Of a stretch of 64,000 nucleotides of DNA, positions 1 through 12,192 are shown piece after piece. The notes under the pieces were generated by a model. That model was not told the DNA's origin, searched no databases, and saw nothing but the letters and a program-made list of their open reading frames with translations. The stretch spans positions 1,054,001-1,118,000 of the forward strand of contig CAWEQW010000008.1 of the NCBI GenBank assembly GCA_963811365.1, written 5' to 3'. Made by a program: the position numbers and the translations under genes. Origin of the DNA: CAWEQW01 sp963811365. GTDB lineage: Bacteria; Actinomycetota; Actinomycetes; Propionibacteriales; Nocardioidaceae. Positions within the stretch are counted from its first letter, which is position 1; each line of letters starts with the position of its first letter.

Positions 1-200
1 TTGATCCACACCTTGCCGCCACGCTTGATGTGCCGGGTCATCGCGATACGGGCCGACTCGATCTGCCGGTTCGTGACGTACGCGGGCTCGAGCGCCTGGA
101 TGCCGAAGTCGCCGAAGGCGAGCTTCGTGCCACCCTTGGCCGCACCCGTCCGCTTGGGGTGGTGCTGCTTGCGGTGCTTCACCCTACGGGGCATCAGCAT
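1..200 (-). CDS. rplP: 50S ribosomal protein L16 (N-terminal part, cut by window edge)
   Basis: Large-subunit ribosomal protein of the peptidyl-transferase and A-site region. The first 66 codons are visible and begin MLMPRRVKHRKQHHPKRTG, the classic L16 N terminus; GGTKLAFGDFGIQALEP and the start of the IESARIAMTRHIKRGGK block follow. The ATG lies 5 bp beyond the rpsC stop, as expected inside the S10 operon. The alternative ATG two codons in (MPRRVK...) is equally plausible as the start. The stop codon lies outside the window. Confidence 0.95.
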   Translation of the reverse strand, partial: MLMPRRVKHRKQHHPKRTGAAKGGTKLAFGDFGIQALEPAYVTNRQIESARIAMTRHIKRGGKVWI

Positions 201-205
201 GGTGC

Positions 206-1057
206 TCAGGCCTCCTGTCCGGTCGTGGCCTCCGGAGCCGCTGCGGTGGCCGGAGCGGCCGCCGGGGTCTCCGCGGGGGTCTCGGTGGCGGCAGGACGGC
301 CCTGGCCCCGGTCCGCCCGGCTCGGGCGGTCCCCGCGCGAGCCTCGGGTCGGGCGGTCGCCGCCCCGCGAGGGACGGCCGCGGCTGGGGGCGCCGGCGCG
401 CGCGGCCGCCTGAGCCTCACGCTCGGCACGGGTGCCCGCGACCTCGCCCTTGTAGATCCAGACCTTCACGCCGATGCGGCCGAAGGTGGTCTTCGCCTCG
501 TAGAAGCCGTAGTCGATGTCCGCGCGCAGGGTGTGCAGCGGGACCCGGCCCTCGCGGTAGAACTCCGAGCGGGACATCTCGGCCCCTCCGAGACGACCCG
601 AGCACTGGATCCGGATCCCCTTGGCGCCGCTGCGCATGGTGGTCTGCATCGCCTTGCGCATCGCGCGCCGGAACGCCACGCGGCCGGAGAGCTGCTCGGC
701 CACGCCCTGGGCGACCAGCTGGGCGTCCACCTCGGGGCTCTTGACCTCCAGGATGTTCAGCTGCACCTGCTTGCCGGTGAGCTTCTCGAGCTCGCCGCGG
801 ATCCGGTCGGCCTCGGCACCCCGACGGCCGATCACGATGCCCGGGCGGGCGGTGTGGATGTCCACCCGCACGCGGTCCCGGGTCCGCTCGATCTCGACCT
901 TGGAGATGCCGGCTCGCTCCATGCCCTTCGAGAGCAGGCGGCGGATCGCGACGTCCTCGCCCACGTAGGACTTGTAGAGCTTCTCGGCGTACCAGCGGCT
1001 CTTGTGGTCGATGGAGATGCCGAGCCGGAAACCGTTCGGGTTGATCTTCTGACCCAT
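206..1057 (-). CDS. rpsC: 30S ribosomal protein S3
   Basis: Small-subunit head protein at the mRNA entry channel. It opens with MGQKINPNGFRLGI and contains the KH domain (IVIGRRGAEADRIRGELEKL, about residues 75-95) and the conserved SGRLGGAEMSRSE block. The protein is 283 aa, longer than the 230-240 aa of most bacteria. The extra length is a C-terminal low-complexity tail from about residue 215, first Arg/Gly/Pro/Asp-rich (SRGRPSRGGDRPTRG), then Ala/Thr/Glu-rich; such tails are common in actinobacterial S3. The ATG overlaps the rplV stop by one base (TAATG), indicating translational coupling. Confidence 0.97.
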   Translation of the reverse strand: MGQKINPNGFRLGISIDHKSRWYAEKLYKSYVGEDVAIRRLLSKGMERAGISKVEIERTRDRVRVDIHTARPGIVIGRRGAEADRIRGELEKLTGKQVQLNILEVKSPEVDAQLVAQGVAEQLSGRVAFRRAMRKAMQTTMRSGAKGIRIQCSGRLGGAEMSRSEFYREGRVPLHTLRADIDYGFYEAKTTFGRIGVKVWIYKGEVAGTRAEREAQAAARAGAPSRGRPSRGGDRPTRGSRGDRPSRADRGQGRPAATETPAETPAAAPATAAAPEATTGQEA

Positions 1058-1500
1058 TACTTCTGTCCAGCCTTCCGTGCCTTGGCCTTGGGTGCCTCGT
1101 CGGCGGGCGTGCGCGGCTCCACGACCAGGGTGATGTGGCTGGTCCGCTTGTTGATGCGCGACGCACGACCTTGGGCACGCGGGCGCCAGCGCTTCATCGT
1201 CGGCCCCTCGTCAACGGTCGCCTTCGACACGACCAGCGAGTTGCGGTCGAGGCCCTCGTTGGTCTCCGCGTTGGCGACCGCGCTCTCGAGCACCTTGTAG
1301 ACCGTCTCGCTCGCCGCCTGCGGCGCGAACTGCAGCAGCGCCAGGGCCTCGTCGGCCCCGAGGCCGCGCACCATGTCGACGACACGACGCGCCTTCATCG
1401 GGGTGATCCGGACGAAGCGTGCGCTGGCGAAAGCACCCGGCCGGTCGCCCAGCAGGCTCTCGCGTCGGGCGCTCACGCGCCTCCGCTCCATTACGCTCAT
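1057..1500 (-). CDS. rplV: 50S ribosomal protein L22
   Basis: Lines the peptide exit tunnel with L4. The recognisable core is ARFVRITPMKARRVVDMVRG, followed by the beta-hairpin region and MKRWRPRAQGRASRINKRTS near residue 105. At 147 aa it has short N- and C-terminal extensions; the C terminus is Ala/Lys-rich. A second in-frame ATG three codons in (MERRRVSARR) could be the true start, since neither has a strong ribosome-binding site. The stop is fused to the rpsC start. Confidence 0.96.
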   Translation of the reverse strand: MSVMERRRVSARRESLLGDRPGAFASARFVRITPMKARRVVDMVRGLGADEALALLQFAPQAASETVYKVLESAVANAETNEGLDRNSLVVSKATVDEGPTMKRWRPRAQGRASRINKRTSHITLVVEPRTPADEAPKAKARKAGQK

Positions 1501-1528
1501 GAACTCTCTCGTCTCCGTTCGCGCCCGC

Positions 1529-1810
1529 TCAGCGGCGGCGGCTCTTCCGGTCGTCCTTGACGTGCCCGCGGTAGGTGCGGGTCGGGGCGAACTCGCCCAG
1601 CTTGTGACCGACCATGGAGTCGGTCACGAAGACCGGGACGTGCTTGTGACCGTCGTGGACGGCGATCGTGTGGCCGATCATGGCCGGCACGATCATCGAA
1701 CGGCGCGACCAGGTCTTGATGACGTTGTGCGTGCCCTTGTCGTTCTGACCGTCCACCTTCTTCATCAGGTGGTCGTCGACGAAGGGACCCTTCTTCAGGC
1801 TGCGTGGCAT
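1529..1810 (-). CDS. rpsS: 30S ribosomal protein S19
   Basis: Small-subunit head protein contacting S13. The 93-aa protein starts MPRSLKKGPFVDDHLMKKV and carries the conserved TWSRRSMIVPAMIGHTIAVH and GHKLGEFAPTRTYRGH blocks. Full length for the family. It sits between rplB and rplV in the standard S10 operon order. Confidence 0.97.
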   Translation of the reverse strand: MPRSLKKGPFVDDHLMKKVDGQNDKGTHNVIKTWSRRSMIVPAMIGHTIAVHDGHKHVPVFVTDSMVGHKLGEFAPTRTYRGHVKDDRKSRRR

Positions 1811-1827
1811 CTGTGCTCAGTCCCTTC

Positions 1828-2661
<834 letters not shown>

Positions 2662-2691
2662 GAGTTCTCAGTCCTCAGTCTCGGAACCCGG

Positions 2692-2997
2692 TCAGGAGAC
2701 CGGACCCCCGAAGATGTCGATCCGCTGTCCCTCGGCGAGGCTGACGACCGCACGCTTGGTGTTCGCGCGCTTGCCGACGCCGAACCGGGTCCGACGCGTC
2801 TTGCCCTGACGGTTGAGGGTGTTGACGGAGGTGACCTTGACGTTGAACACCTTCTCGACCGCGATCTTGATCTCGGTCTTGTTGGCGTCGGGGCGCACCA
2901 GGAAGGTGTACTTGTTCGCGTCGAGCAGGCCGTAGCTCTTCTCGCTCACGACCGGCGCGATCAGCACGTCGCGGTGGTCCTTGTGGAAGTTGCTCAC
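2692..2997 (-). CDS. rplW: 50S ribosomal protein L23
   Basis: Exit-tunnel protein and docking site for trigger factor and SRP. The 101-aa sequence (N terminus DHRDVLIAPVVSEKSYGL after a short leader) has the L23 core with the FLVRPDANKTEIKIAVEKVF and KVTSVNTLNRQGKTRRTRFG segments. It uses a GTG start that overlaps the rplD stop in a GTGA arrangement, so the two are probably translationally coupled. Confidence 0.96.
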   Translation of the reverse strand: MSNFHKDHRDVLIAPVVSEKSYGLLDANKYTFLVRPDANKTEIKIAVEKVFNVKVTSVNTLNRQGKTRRTRFGVGKRANTKRAVVSLAEGQRIDIFGGPVS

Positions 2998-3683
2998 TGG
3001 GTGGCCTCCTCGTCGGCAGCCTCGGTCGCCTCGGTCGACGTGGCCACAGCCGTGACCGACCTGCCGGCGCGCGGACCGCTCACGAACGTGTCGAACGCGC
3101 CCTTGGTGAAGACCACGTCGTCGCAGAGCAGCACGTCGTAGGTGTTGAGCTGGTCGACCGCGAGCAGGTGGACGCTGTCCACGTTGCGCAGCGACAGCCA
3201 GGTCAGGTCGTCGCCACGCTCGAGGACGACGAGCGCACGACGCTGGTCGACAAGGCCGGTCAGCGCGGCCAGCGCCGCCTTGGTGGACGGCGTGTCGCCG
3301 GAGGCGAAGCCGTCGACGACGTGCACGCGGCCGGCGCGGGCCCGGTCGGAGAGGGCACCGCGGAGCGCGGCGGCCTTCATCTTCTTGGGCGTGCGCTGGT
3401 CGTAGCTGCGCGGCGTCGGACCGTGGACGACGCCACCGCCGGCGAACTGCGGCGCGCGGGTCGAGCCCTGGCGGGCGCGACCGGTGCCCTTCTGCTTGTA
3501 CGGCTTCGCGCCACCACCGCGGACCTCGCCGCGGGTCTTGGTGTCGTGCGTGCCCTGACGGGCGGCGGCCTGCTGGGCGACCACGACCTGGTGGATCAAC
3601 GGGATGTTGACCTGCACGTCGAAGATCTCCGCGGGCAGCTCCACGTCGACGGTCCTGGCGGTGCCGGTTGCGGACTCGGTCAC
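2994..3683 (-). CDS. rplD: 50S ribosomal protein L4
   Basis: Exit-tunnel protein, and an autoregulator of the S10 operon in enterobacteria; whether it regulates here is unknown. The core is seen as RQGTHDTKTRGEVRGGGAKP and KQKGTGRARQGSTRAPQFAG, followed by YDQRTPKKMKAAALRGALS. The reading frame is open further upstream, but the GTG chosen here overlaps the rplC stop (GTGA) and gives a normal 229-aa protein starting MTESATG. The C terminus ends in a short acidic tail (TEATEAADEEATQ). Confidence 0.95.
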   Translation of the reverse strand: MTESATGTARTVDVELPAEIFDVQVNIPLIHQVVVAQQAAARQGTHDTKTRGEVRGGGAKPYKQKGTGRARQGSTRAPQFAGGGVVHGPTPRSYDQRTPKKMKAAALRGALSDRARAGRVHVVDGFASGDTPSTKAALAALTGLVDQRRALVVLERGDDLTWLSLRNVDSVHLLAVDQLNTYDVLLCDDVVFTKGAFDTFVSGPRAGRSVTAVATSTEATEAADEEATQ

Positions 3684-4345
3684 TGGACGACCTCCTTGCC
3701 CTTCGCGGCGGAACGGATGACGACGAGCCCGCCCCTGGGGCCGGGAACGGCGCCCTTGAGGAGGATCAGGCCCTTCTCGACGTCGACGGCGTGCACCGAG
3801 ACGTTCTGGGTGGTGACGGCGTCGCCGCCCATCCGGCCGGCCATCCGGACGCCCTTGAAGACGCGACCCGGCGTCGCGCAGGCGCCGATGGAGCCCGGCT
3901 TGCGGTGGTTGCGGTGCGCACCGTGGGAGGCGGAGACGCCGGAGAAGCCGTGACGCTTCATCGTGCCGGCGAAGCCCTTGCCCTTGCTGGTGCCGGTCAC
4001 GTCGACCTCGTCGCCGGCGGAGAACAGCTCGGGGCTGAGCTCCTGGCCGACCGAGTACGACGCGGCGTCCGCGGTGCGGATCTCCACGACGTGCCGTCGC
4101 GGGGTGACACCGGCCTTGGTGAAGTGCCCGGCCTGCGGCTTGGTCACCTTGCGGCCGTCGATCTCGCCGTACCCGATCTGGACGGCGTTGTAGCCGTCGG
4201 TCTCGGGACGCCGGACCTGGGTCACGACATTGGTGCCCGCCGCGATGACGGTCACCGGGACGACCCGGTTGTTCTCGTCCCACGTCTGGGTCATGCCGAG
4301 CTTGGTGCCCAGCAGTCCTCGGGTGTTTCGTTCGAAAGTGCTCAT
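3680..4345 (-). CDS. rplC: 50S ribosomal protein L3
   Basis: Early-assembly 23S rRNA-binding protein near the peptidyl-transferase centre. The start is placed at the ATG giving MSTFERNTRGLLGTKLGMTQ, the usual family N terminus. A GTG seven codons upstream is in frame but immediately abuts the rpsJ stop and has no room for a ribosome-binding site. Conserved blocks include KGKGFAGTMKRHGFSG with AHRNHRKPGSIGACATPGRV and a GRMGG motif. The stop is fused to the rplD start. Confidence 0.95.
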   Translation of the reverse strand: MSTFERNTRGLLGTKLGMTQTWDENNRVVPVTVIAAGTNVVTQVRRPETDGYNAVQIGYGEIDGRKVTKPQAGHFTKAGVTPRRHVVEIRTADAASYSVGQELSPELFSAGDEVDVTGTSKGKGFAGTMKRHGFSGVSASHGAHRNHRKPGSIGACATPGRVFKGVRMAGRMGGDAVTTQNVSVHAVDVEKGLILLKGAVPGPRGGLVVIRSAAKGKEVVQ

Positions 4346-4368
4346 GGAATCAGGGGCCTCGATCACAC

Positions 4369-4677
4369 TCAGAGCTTGATCTCGATGTCGACGCCGGCAG
4401 GAAGGTCGAGCCGCATCAGCGAGTCGACGGTCTTCGGCGTGGGGTCGATGATGTCGATGAGGCGCTTGTGGGTGCGCATCTCGAAGTGCTCGCGACTGTC
4501 CTTGTACTTGTGGGGCGAGCGAATGACGCAGTAGACGTTCTTCTCGGTGGGCAGGGGCACAGGGCCGGCGACCTTCGCGCCCGTACGGGTGACCGTGTCC
4601 ACGATCTTGCGAGCCGAGGTGTCGATCACCTCGTGGTCGTAGGCCTTGAGCCTGATGCGGATCTTCTGTCCCGCCAT
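4369..4677 (-). CDS. rpsJ: 30S ribosomal protein S10
   Basis: First gene of the S10 operon; S10 also acts as NusE in antitermination complexes. The 102-aa protein begins MAGQKIRIRLKAYDHEVID and contains PTEKNVYCVIRSPHKYKDSR and the EMRTHKRLIDI block. The frame is open well upstream, but only this ATG gives the family N terminus. A leader of more than 300 nt separates it from the best upstream promoter match. Confidence 0.97.
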   Translation of the reverse strand: MAGQKIRIRLKAYDHEVIDTSARKIVDTVTRTGAKVAGPVPLPTEKNVYCVIRSPHKYKDSREHFEMRTHKRLIDIIDPTPKTVDSLMRLDLPAGVDIEIKL

Positions 4678-4785
4678 AGGTCTCGTTCGTCCTCTACTAG
4701 TCCTGAGCCCGCCGGGGGCTCGTACCGCTACCTGTCTCGTCTCACTCCGGGAGGAGTGCTCCGCCCTGGCTCCCCACCCCGCGAC

Positions 4786-4810
4786 CGACCCCCGAGGTCG
4801 GGCGTGTCGC
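4786..4810 (-). promoter_or_regulatory. Conserved motif in rpsJ leader, shared with rpsL leader
   Basis: A 25-nt block 109 nt upstream of the rpsJ ATG matches 24 of 25 positions in the rpsL leader (11932-11956), about 117 nt before that start. On the transcribed strand it reads GCGACACGCCCGACC then K-CGGGGGTCG, where K is T here and G before rpsL. The CGACC and GGTCG ends can pair as a small hairpin. A leader-encoded regulatory RNA element or protein-binding site is inferred; the function is not known to me. Confidence 0.6.
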
Positions 4811-5015
4811 GCCTGCGAGGCGCAACACAGGACCTGCGATCGGTGTTGTGTGAGTGGCACACCCGACTGGGACGCCGAGCTGAGTAGGGTCTCCTGGTGC
4901 GGTGCGGTCCGCCGACGGCACAAGCCGACCACCACAACCAGGACGAGCCGATTCAGTAGTCAAGACGTGTGTCTGTGCGACCGCACCCCGGCGACCCCGC
5001 CGGAGCAACCTGACT

Positions 5016-5044
5016 ATCTTGTCAGAGACCGCTGGCTGTATCAA
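5016..5044 (-). promoter_or_regulatory. Sigma70-type promoter of the S10 operon
   Basis: On the minus strand TTGATA (-35) is followed by a 17-bp spacer and CAAGAT (-10). It is the best match in the 471-bp gap between rpsJ and the divergent aminotransferase gene. Transcription from here would give a leader of about 330 nt that contains the shared motif and two short GC hairpins. No other gene was found in the gap. Confidence 0.6.
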
Positions 5045-5136
5045 ATCGGGGCCGGGACGCCTCGCGGTGCGCTGCCGCGACCGCGTCGGAGGCCAGATTT
5101 CACTCGCCGCGGCCGCCCTCGACCGCCGCCTGCCTC

Positions 5137-5142
5137 TAGATT
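5137..5142 (+). promoter_or_regulatory. -10 element for leaderless aminotransferase transcript
   Basis: TAGATT lies 6 nt before the ATG at 5149 and no Shine-Dalgarno sequence is present. The spacing puts the transcription start at or next to the A of the start codon. Confidence 0.5.
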
Positions 5143-5148
5143 GTCGCC

Positions 5149-6492
5149 ATGATCGACCCCGTCACCCTCACGCGGCTCCGCGACGTCGAGGAAGCGCGCT
5201 TCGTCGCCGAGCACCCCCGCTCCCGGGAGCTTGCCGAGCAGGCCCGGCACTCGCTGCTCGCCGGCGTGCCGATGCCCTGGATGACCCGCTGGCCGGGGCG
5301 CTTCCCGGTCTTCCTCGACACCGCCCGCGGCGCCCGGATCACCGACGTCGACGGCCGGGAGTACGTCGACTTCTGCCTCGGCGACACCGGCGCGATGACC
5401 GGGCACGGCCTCCCCGAGGTGGCCGAGGCGGTCCGTCGCCGCGCCGAGACCGGTATCACCACGATGCTGCCGAGCGAGGACGCCATCTGGGTCGGCGAGG
5501 AGCTGGCCCGCCGCTTCGGCCTGCCGCTGTGGCAGATGGCGATGTCGGCCACTGACGCCAACCGGTTCGTGCTGCGCTTCGCCCGGCACCTCACCGGCCG
5601 ACCCAAGATCGCCGTCATGGACTGGTGCTACCACGGCACCGTCGACGAGACCCTCGCGGTGCTGGACGGCGACCGCGTCGTACCGCGCCCGGGTGCCATG
5701 GGCTCGCAGGTCGACGTCGCGCTGACCACCAAGGTGGTGCCCTTCAACGACGTGGAGGCGCTGGAGCGGGCGCTCGCCCCCGGAGACGTGGCGGCGGTGC
5801 TGATGGAGCCCGCCCTGACGAACATCGGCATCGTGCTGCCCGAGGCCGGCTACCTCGACGCCGTACGCGAGGTGACGCGGCGCCACGGCACCCTGCTGGT
5901 CATCGACGAGACGCACACGCTGTGCGCCGGGCCGGGCGGCTGCACCCGCGCGTGGAGCCTCGAGCCGGACATGATCGTGGTCGGCAAGCCGATCGCCGGC
6001 GGCATCCCCGCGGCGGCGTACGGCGTCAGCGCGGAGGTGGCCGACGTACTCGGCGCCCAGATGACGGGGCACGAGATCGACGTGGCCGGTGTGGGCGGCA
6101 CGCTGACCGGCAACGCGCTGGCCCTCGCCGCGACCCGGGCCGCGCTGTCGAGCTCGCTGCGCGCGGAGGACTTCGCGACCGCGATCCCGCTGGCCACCGC
6201 GTGGGCCGAGGGGGTCGCTGCGACCATCGACGAGCTCGGGCTGCCGTGGCACGTCCAGCAGCTGGGGGCCCGGGCGGAGTACTGGTTCTGCCCACCCCCG
6301 CGCAACGGCGCCGACGCCGCCGCGGCGGTCGACGACGAGCTGGAGGGGCTGATGCACCTGTGGGCGCTCAACCGCGGCGTGCTACTGACGCCGTTCCACA
6401 ACATGGCGCTGCTCTCGCCGCACCACACCGCCGAGGACGTCGCGCTGCACACCCGGGTGTTCCGTGAGGCCGTGGAGGCGCTGGTCGGCTGA
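5149..6492 (+). CDS. Class III aminotransferase, glutamate-1-semialdehyde aminomutase-like
   Basis: PLP-dependent fold type I enzyme of 447 aa. Visible are the cofactor-binding Asp block LLVIDETHTLCAGPGG (about residue 245) and the Schiff-base lysine in MIVVGKPIAGGIPAAAYG (about residue 283). The N terminus has YVDFCLGDTGAMTGHG, typical of the HemL/class III group. A true hemL would normally sit with heme genes and have a different N terminus, so this is more likely a paralogous transaminase of unknown substrate. It stands alone between the divergent S10 operon and the convergent trmB, and is probably leaderless. Confidence 0.85.
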   Translation: MIDPVTLTRLRDVEEARFVAEHPRSRELAEQARHSLLAGVPMPWMTRWPGRFPVFLDTARGARITDVDGREYVDFCLGDTGAMTGHGLPEVAEAVRRRAETGITTMLPSEDAIWVGEELARRFGLPLWQMAMSATDANRFVLRFARHLTGRPKIAVMDWCYHGTVDETLAVLDGDRVVPRPGAMGSQVDVALTTKVVPFNDVEALERALAPGDVAAVLMEPALTNIGIVLPEAGYLDAVREVTRRHGTLLVIDETHTLCAGPGGCTRAWSLEPDMIVVGKPIAGGIPAAAYGVSAEVADVLGAQMTGHEIDVAGVGGTLTGNALALAATRAALSSSLRAEDFATAIPLATAWAEGVAATIDELGLPWHVQQLGARAEYWFCPPPRNGADAAAAVDDELEGLMHLWALNRGVLLTPFHNMALLSPHHTAEDVALHTRVFREAVEALVG

Positions 6493-6502
6493 GGCGCGGC
6501 GC

Positions 6503-6581
6503 GCTCCCCACGACGGGCCGGCGCTCCCCACGAGGTGCAGCCCGTGGGAGGCTCCGGTCGCCCTGCATACCGTGGTGAACC
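6503..6581 (-). repeat. Palindromic intergenic repeat, type II copy (79 bp)
   Basis: Read on the minus strand it starts GGTTCACCACGGTATGCAGG, continues with a CCTCCCACG ... CTCGTGGGGAG half-palindrome, and ends in CGTCGTGGGGAGC. The copy at 50857-50935 has the same order of blocks and exactly the same length. It fills the space between the convergent aminotransferase and trmB genes, so it could act as a transcription end signal. Confidence 0.7.
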
Positions 6582-6596
6582 TGCCGCGGGCGGGCC

Positions 6597-7331
6597 TCAG
6601 GTGCGGCGGTACGTGAGGTCGGTGACCGGCCGCCCCGCGGCGAGACCACGGCGCTCGAAGCGGGTCAGCGGACGGTCGGCCCAGCGCGGGGCGGTGCCGC
6701 CGTGGACGTTGTCGAGCAGCGGCTCCGCATCGAGCACGTCCTGCATCTGCTCGGCGTAGTCGGGCCAGTCGGTGGCCAACCGCCACAGCCCACCCGGGGC
6801 GAGCCGGCTCGCCGCCAGCGCGGCGAAGGCCGGGGTCACCAGCCGGCGGCGGTGGTGCCGCTTCTTGGGCCACGGGTCGGGGAAGAACGTCCACAGCTCG
6901 TGCACTGACCGCTCGTCGAGCAGGTGCGCGAACGACCACACCGCGTCGACCCCCAGCAGGCGGACGTTCGTGACGCCGGCCTTCTCCAGGCGGATCAGCG
7001 TCTCGGCGACCCCCGGCCTCCACACCTCGAAGGCCAGGACGTCGCAGGACGGACGCGCCGCCGCAAGCGCGGCGGTCGCCTCGCCGCTGCCCGAGCCGAT
7101 CTCGACGACCAGCCGCGCCCGCCGGCCGAACCACGCGGCGAGGTCGAACCCCGGGTCGTCGACCGCCTCGTCGGGGATCCACCACCGTCCCGCGAGCCGC
7201 TCCCAGCCGGCGGCCTGCGGCGCGCTCATCCGGCTGCCCCGGCGGGCGTAGGTGAGCACCTCGGCGACCCGGCGGCCGTCCTCGGTGACGCCGGTGTGCG
7301 GGCGGGCGGGTCGCACCCGGGACTCGGTCAC
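6597..7331 (-). CDS. trmB: tRNA (guanine-N7-)-methyltransferase
   Basis: Methylates N7 of G46 in the tRNA variable loop using S-adenosylmethionine. The 244-aa protein has the SAM-binding motif LVVEIGSGSGEATAALA and the TrmB signature WTFFPDPWPKKRHHRRRL, with LATDWPDYAEQM further on. The GTG start is chosen because AGGAGG lies 9 nt upstream; the frame continues further 5' but without family similarity. It faces the repeat copy at its 3' end and is transcribed from just downstream of the tuf terminator. Confidence 0.93.
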   Translation of the reverse strand: MTESRVRPARPHTGVTEDGRRVAEVLTYARRGSRMSAPQAAGWERLAGRWWIPDEAVDDPGFDLAAWFGRRARLVVEIGSGSGEATAALAAARPSCDVLAFEVWRPGVAETLIRLEKAGVTNVRLLGVDAVWSFAHLLDERSVHELWTFFPDPWPKKRHHRRRLVTPAFAALAASRLAPGGLWRLATDWPDYAEQMQDVLDAEPLLDNVHGGTAPRWADRPLTRFERRGLAAGRPVTDLTYRRT

Positions 7332-7396
7332 GCTGCTCGTCCTCCTGGTTCGTCTGCGGTGCTCGCGGGCGGCACCAGCGGGACCGCGGACGCGTC

Positions 7397-7432
7397 GAGA
7401 GGCCCCGACCACAGGTGCGGTCGGGGCCTCTC
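7397..7432 (-). terminator. Terminator of the str operon after tuf
   Basis: Perfect 14-bp inverted repeat (GAGAGGCCCCGACC and its complement) around an 8-nt loop, 60 bp beyond the tuf stop. There is no U-tract, as is usual for high-GC actinobacterial terminators. Confidence 0.85.
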
Positions 7433-7492
7433 GGTCGTTCGTGGCGGGTCAGCCGCGCCGGTCACCCGGTGGTGCGGCGGCCCGCCCGGGGA

Positions 7493-8686
<1,194 letters not shown>

Positions 8687-8742
8687 GGGGGCTCCTCCTT
8701 GTTGGTACTGGACTCGTTGTTGTCTCGGTGACGCCGGCGCTG

Positions 8743-10854
<2,112 letters not shown>

Positions 10855-10970
10855 TGGTCAGTGATCCCCTCGTGCTCGGGAGTGGTGCGGGGTAGCCGCT
10901 GCGGGCTGCCGGTGCGTGCGAGGCGTCGCTGCCCTCGTGGGGCGCGGGGCCGGTCGACGTACCGGGCGGG

Positions 10971-11441
10971 TCACCAGCGGTAGTGCGCGAAGGCCTTGTT
11001 GGACTCGGCCATCTTGTGGGTGTCCTCGCGACGCTTCACAGCAGCGCCGAGGCCGTTGGAGGCGTCGAGGATCTCGTTCATGAGGCGCTCGGCCATGGTC
11101 TTCTCGCGGCGCGCGGCGGAGTAGCTGACGAGCCAGCGCAGCGCCAGCGTCATCGAGCGGGTGCCGCGGACCTCGACGGGGACCTGGTAGGTGGCGCCAC
11201 CGACCCGGCGGCTGCGGACCTCGAGGGCCGGCTTGACGTTGTCGAGCGCGCGCTTCAGCGTGACGACCGGGTCGGTGCCGGTCTTGTCCCGGCAGCCCTC
11301 CATGGCTCCGTAGACGATCCGCTGGGCGGTCTGCTTCTTGCCGTCCTTGAGAACCTTGCTGACGAGCTGGGTGACGACCGGGCTGCCGTACACCGGGTCG
11401 ATGTCGACCGGACGCTTCGGGGCGGGACCCTTGCGGGGCAT
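10971..11441 (-). CDS. rpsG: 30S ribosomal protein S7
   Basis: Primary 16S rRNA-binding protein organising the 30S head. The 156-aa product starts MPRKGPAPKRPVDIDPVYGS and contains ALEVRSRRVGGATYQVPVEV and the C-terminal KRREDTHKMAESNKAFAHYRW. The frame is open through rpsL, but this ATG overlaps the rpsL stop by one base (TGATG) and gives the correct family length. Confidence 0.97.
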   Translation of the reverse strand: MPRKGPAPKRPVDIDPVYGSPVVTQLVSKVLKDGKKQTAQRIVYGAMEGCRDKTGTDPVVTLKRALDNVKPALEVRSRRVGGATYQVPVEVRGTRSMTLALRWLVSYSAARREKTMAERLMNEILDASNGLGAAVKRREDTHKMAESNKAFAHYRW

Positions 11442-11815
11442 CAGCTCTTCTCCTTCTTCGCGCCGTAGCGGCTGCGAGCCTGCTTGCGGTTCTTCACGCC
11501 CTGGGTGTCGAGCGAGCCGCGGATGATCTTGTAGCGCACACCGGGGAGGTCCTTCACCCGGCCACCGCGCACGAGCACGATGGAGTGCTCCTGGAGGTTG
11601 TGGCCGACGCCCGGGATGTACGCCGTGACCTCGATGCCGCTGGACAGCCGCACCCGGGCGACCTTGCGCAGCGCCGAGTTCGGCTTCTTGGGTGTGGTGG
11701 TGTAGACACGCGTGCACACGCCGCGTCGCTGGGGCGAACCCTTCAGAGCGGGCGTCTTGTTCTTCGACACCTTGTCCTGGCGGCCCTTGCGGACCAACTG
11801 CTGGATGGTGGGCAC
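11441..11815 (-). CDS. rpsL: 30S ribosomal protein S12
   Basis: Decoding-centre protein and classic site of streptomycin-resistance mutations. The 124-aa sequence starts MPTIQQLVRKGRQDK from a GTG and has KTPALKGSPQRRGVCTRVYT (Lys43-equivalent present) and the PGVRYKIIRG/RSRYGAKK C terminus, that is, wild-type-like at the usual resistance positions. It is the first gene of the str operon with a leader of about 270 nt. Confidence 0.97.
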   Translation of the reverse strand: MPTIQQLVRKGRQDKVSKNKTPALKGSPQRRGVCTRVYTTTPKKPNSALRKVARVRLSSGIEVTAYIPGVGHNLQEHSIVLVRGGRVKDLPGVRYKIIRGSLDTQGVKNRKQARSRYGAKKEKS

Positions 11816-11931
11816 CGCGTGGTTCCCCTTCGCTTTCGAGTCTTGACCTCTGGTGTTGCCTGCTGGTGGCGCCGGCGGACCGGCCGGCCATCGCGCGCGC
11901 TGCGTGCTGGTGCTGCCCGCCGCGTTCCGCT

Positions 11932-11965
11932 CGACCCCCGCGGTCGGGCGTGTCGCCCACCACAG
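11932..11965 (-). promoter_or_regulatory. Conserved motif in rpsL leader, shared with rpsJ and partly rpoB leaders
   Basis: The right-hand 25 nt (11932-11956) match the rpsJ leader block at 24/25 positions. Immediately 5' on the transcript lies CTGTGGTGGGC, which recurs exactly in the rpoB leader (24527-24549), followed there too by an ACGCC-type sequence. Distances to the rpsL and rpsJ start codons are similar (117 and 109 nt). A shared control element of translation-machinery operons is inferred. Confidence 0.6.
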
Positions 11966-12091
11966 GCCTCCGCGAGCTACCGCGGCGACGGGTCTTGCGA
12001 ATGAACGCTGCGACTGCAGCCCACGCGACTCGCTCGTGCAGGTGCACTGTGAGCACGCATGATGGCCTGGCTGACCCAGGCACGAAGACAA

Positions 12092-12120
12092 AGATTACCG
12101 GCTCGCCGTAACAGGGTCAA
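12092..12120 (-). promoter_or_regulatory. Sigma70-type promoter of the str operon
   Basis: TTGACC, a 17-bp spacer and TAATCT on the minus strand form one of the best promoter matches in the window. It predicts a leader of roughly 270 nt before rpsL. The remaining bases out to the FAD oxidase stop at 12193 show nothing else. Confidence 0.7.
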
Positions 12121-12192
12121 AACGAGGGCGGACGCGGCCCCGCGAGCGCAGCCGCCTGCTGCGTGGCTGAGGATCTCATCGTACCGGCGGCC

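Noticed and set aside
409..440. S3 C-terminal Arg/Gly repeats as a separate repeat element
   Set aside because: The repetition is at the amino-acid level within rpsC's tail; no DNA-level array comparable to nusG.
4366..4366. GTG at 4366 as start of rplC
   Set aside because: It abuts the rpsJ stop with no room for a ribosome-binding site and adds seven non-conserved residues.
5041..6357. 438-codon open frame opposite the aminotransferase
   Set aside because: Sense-strand gene has full catalytic motifs; the antisense product is low complexity.
5149..6492. Naming the class III aminotransferase hemL
   Set aside because: No heme genes adjacent and the N terminus deviates; a substrate-unknown transaminase is safer.
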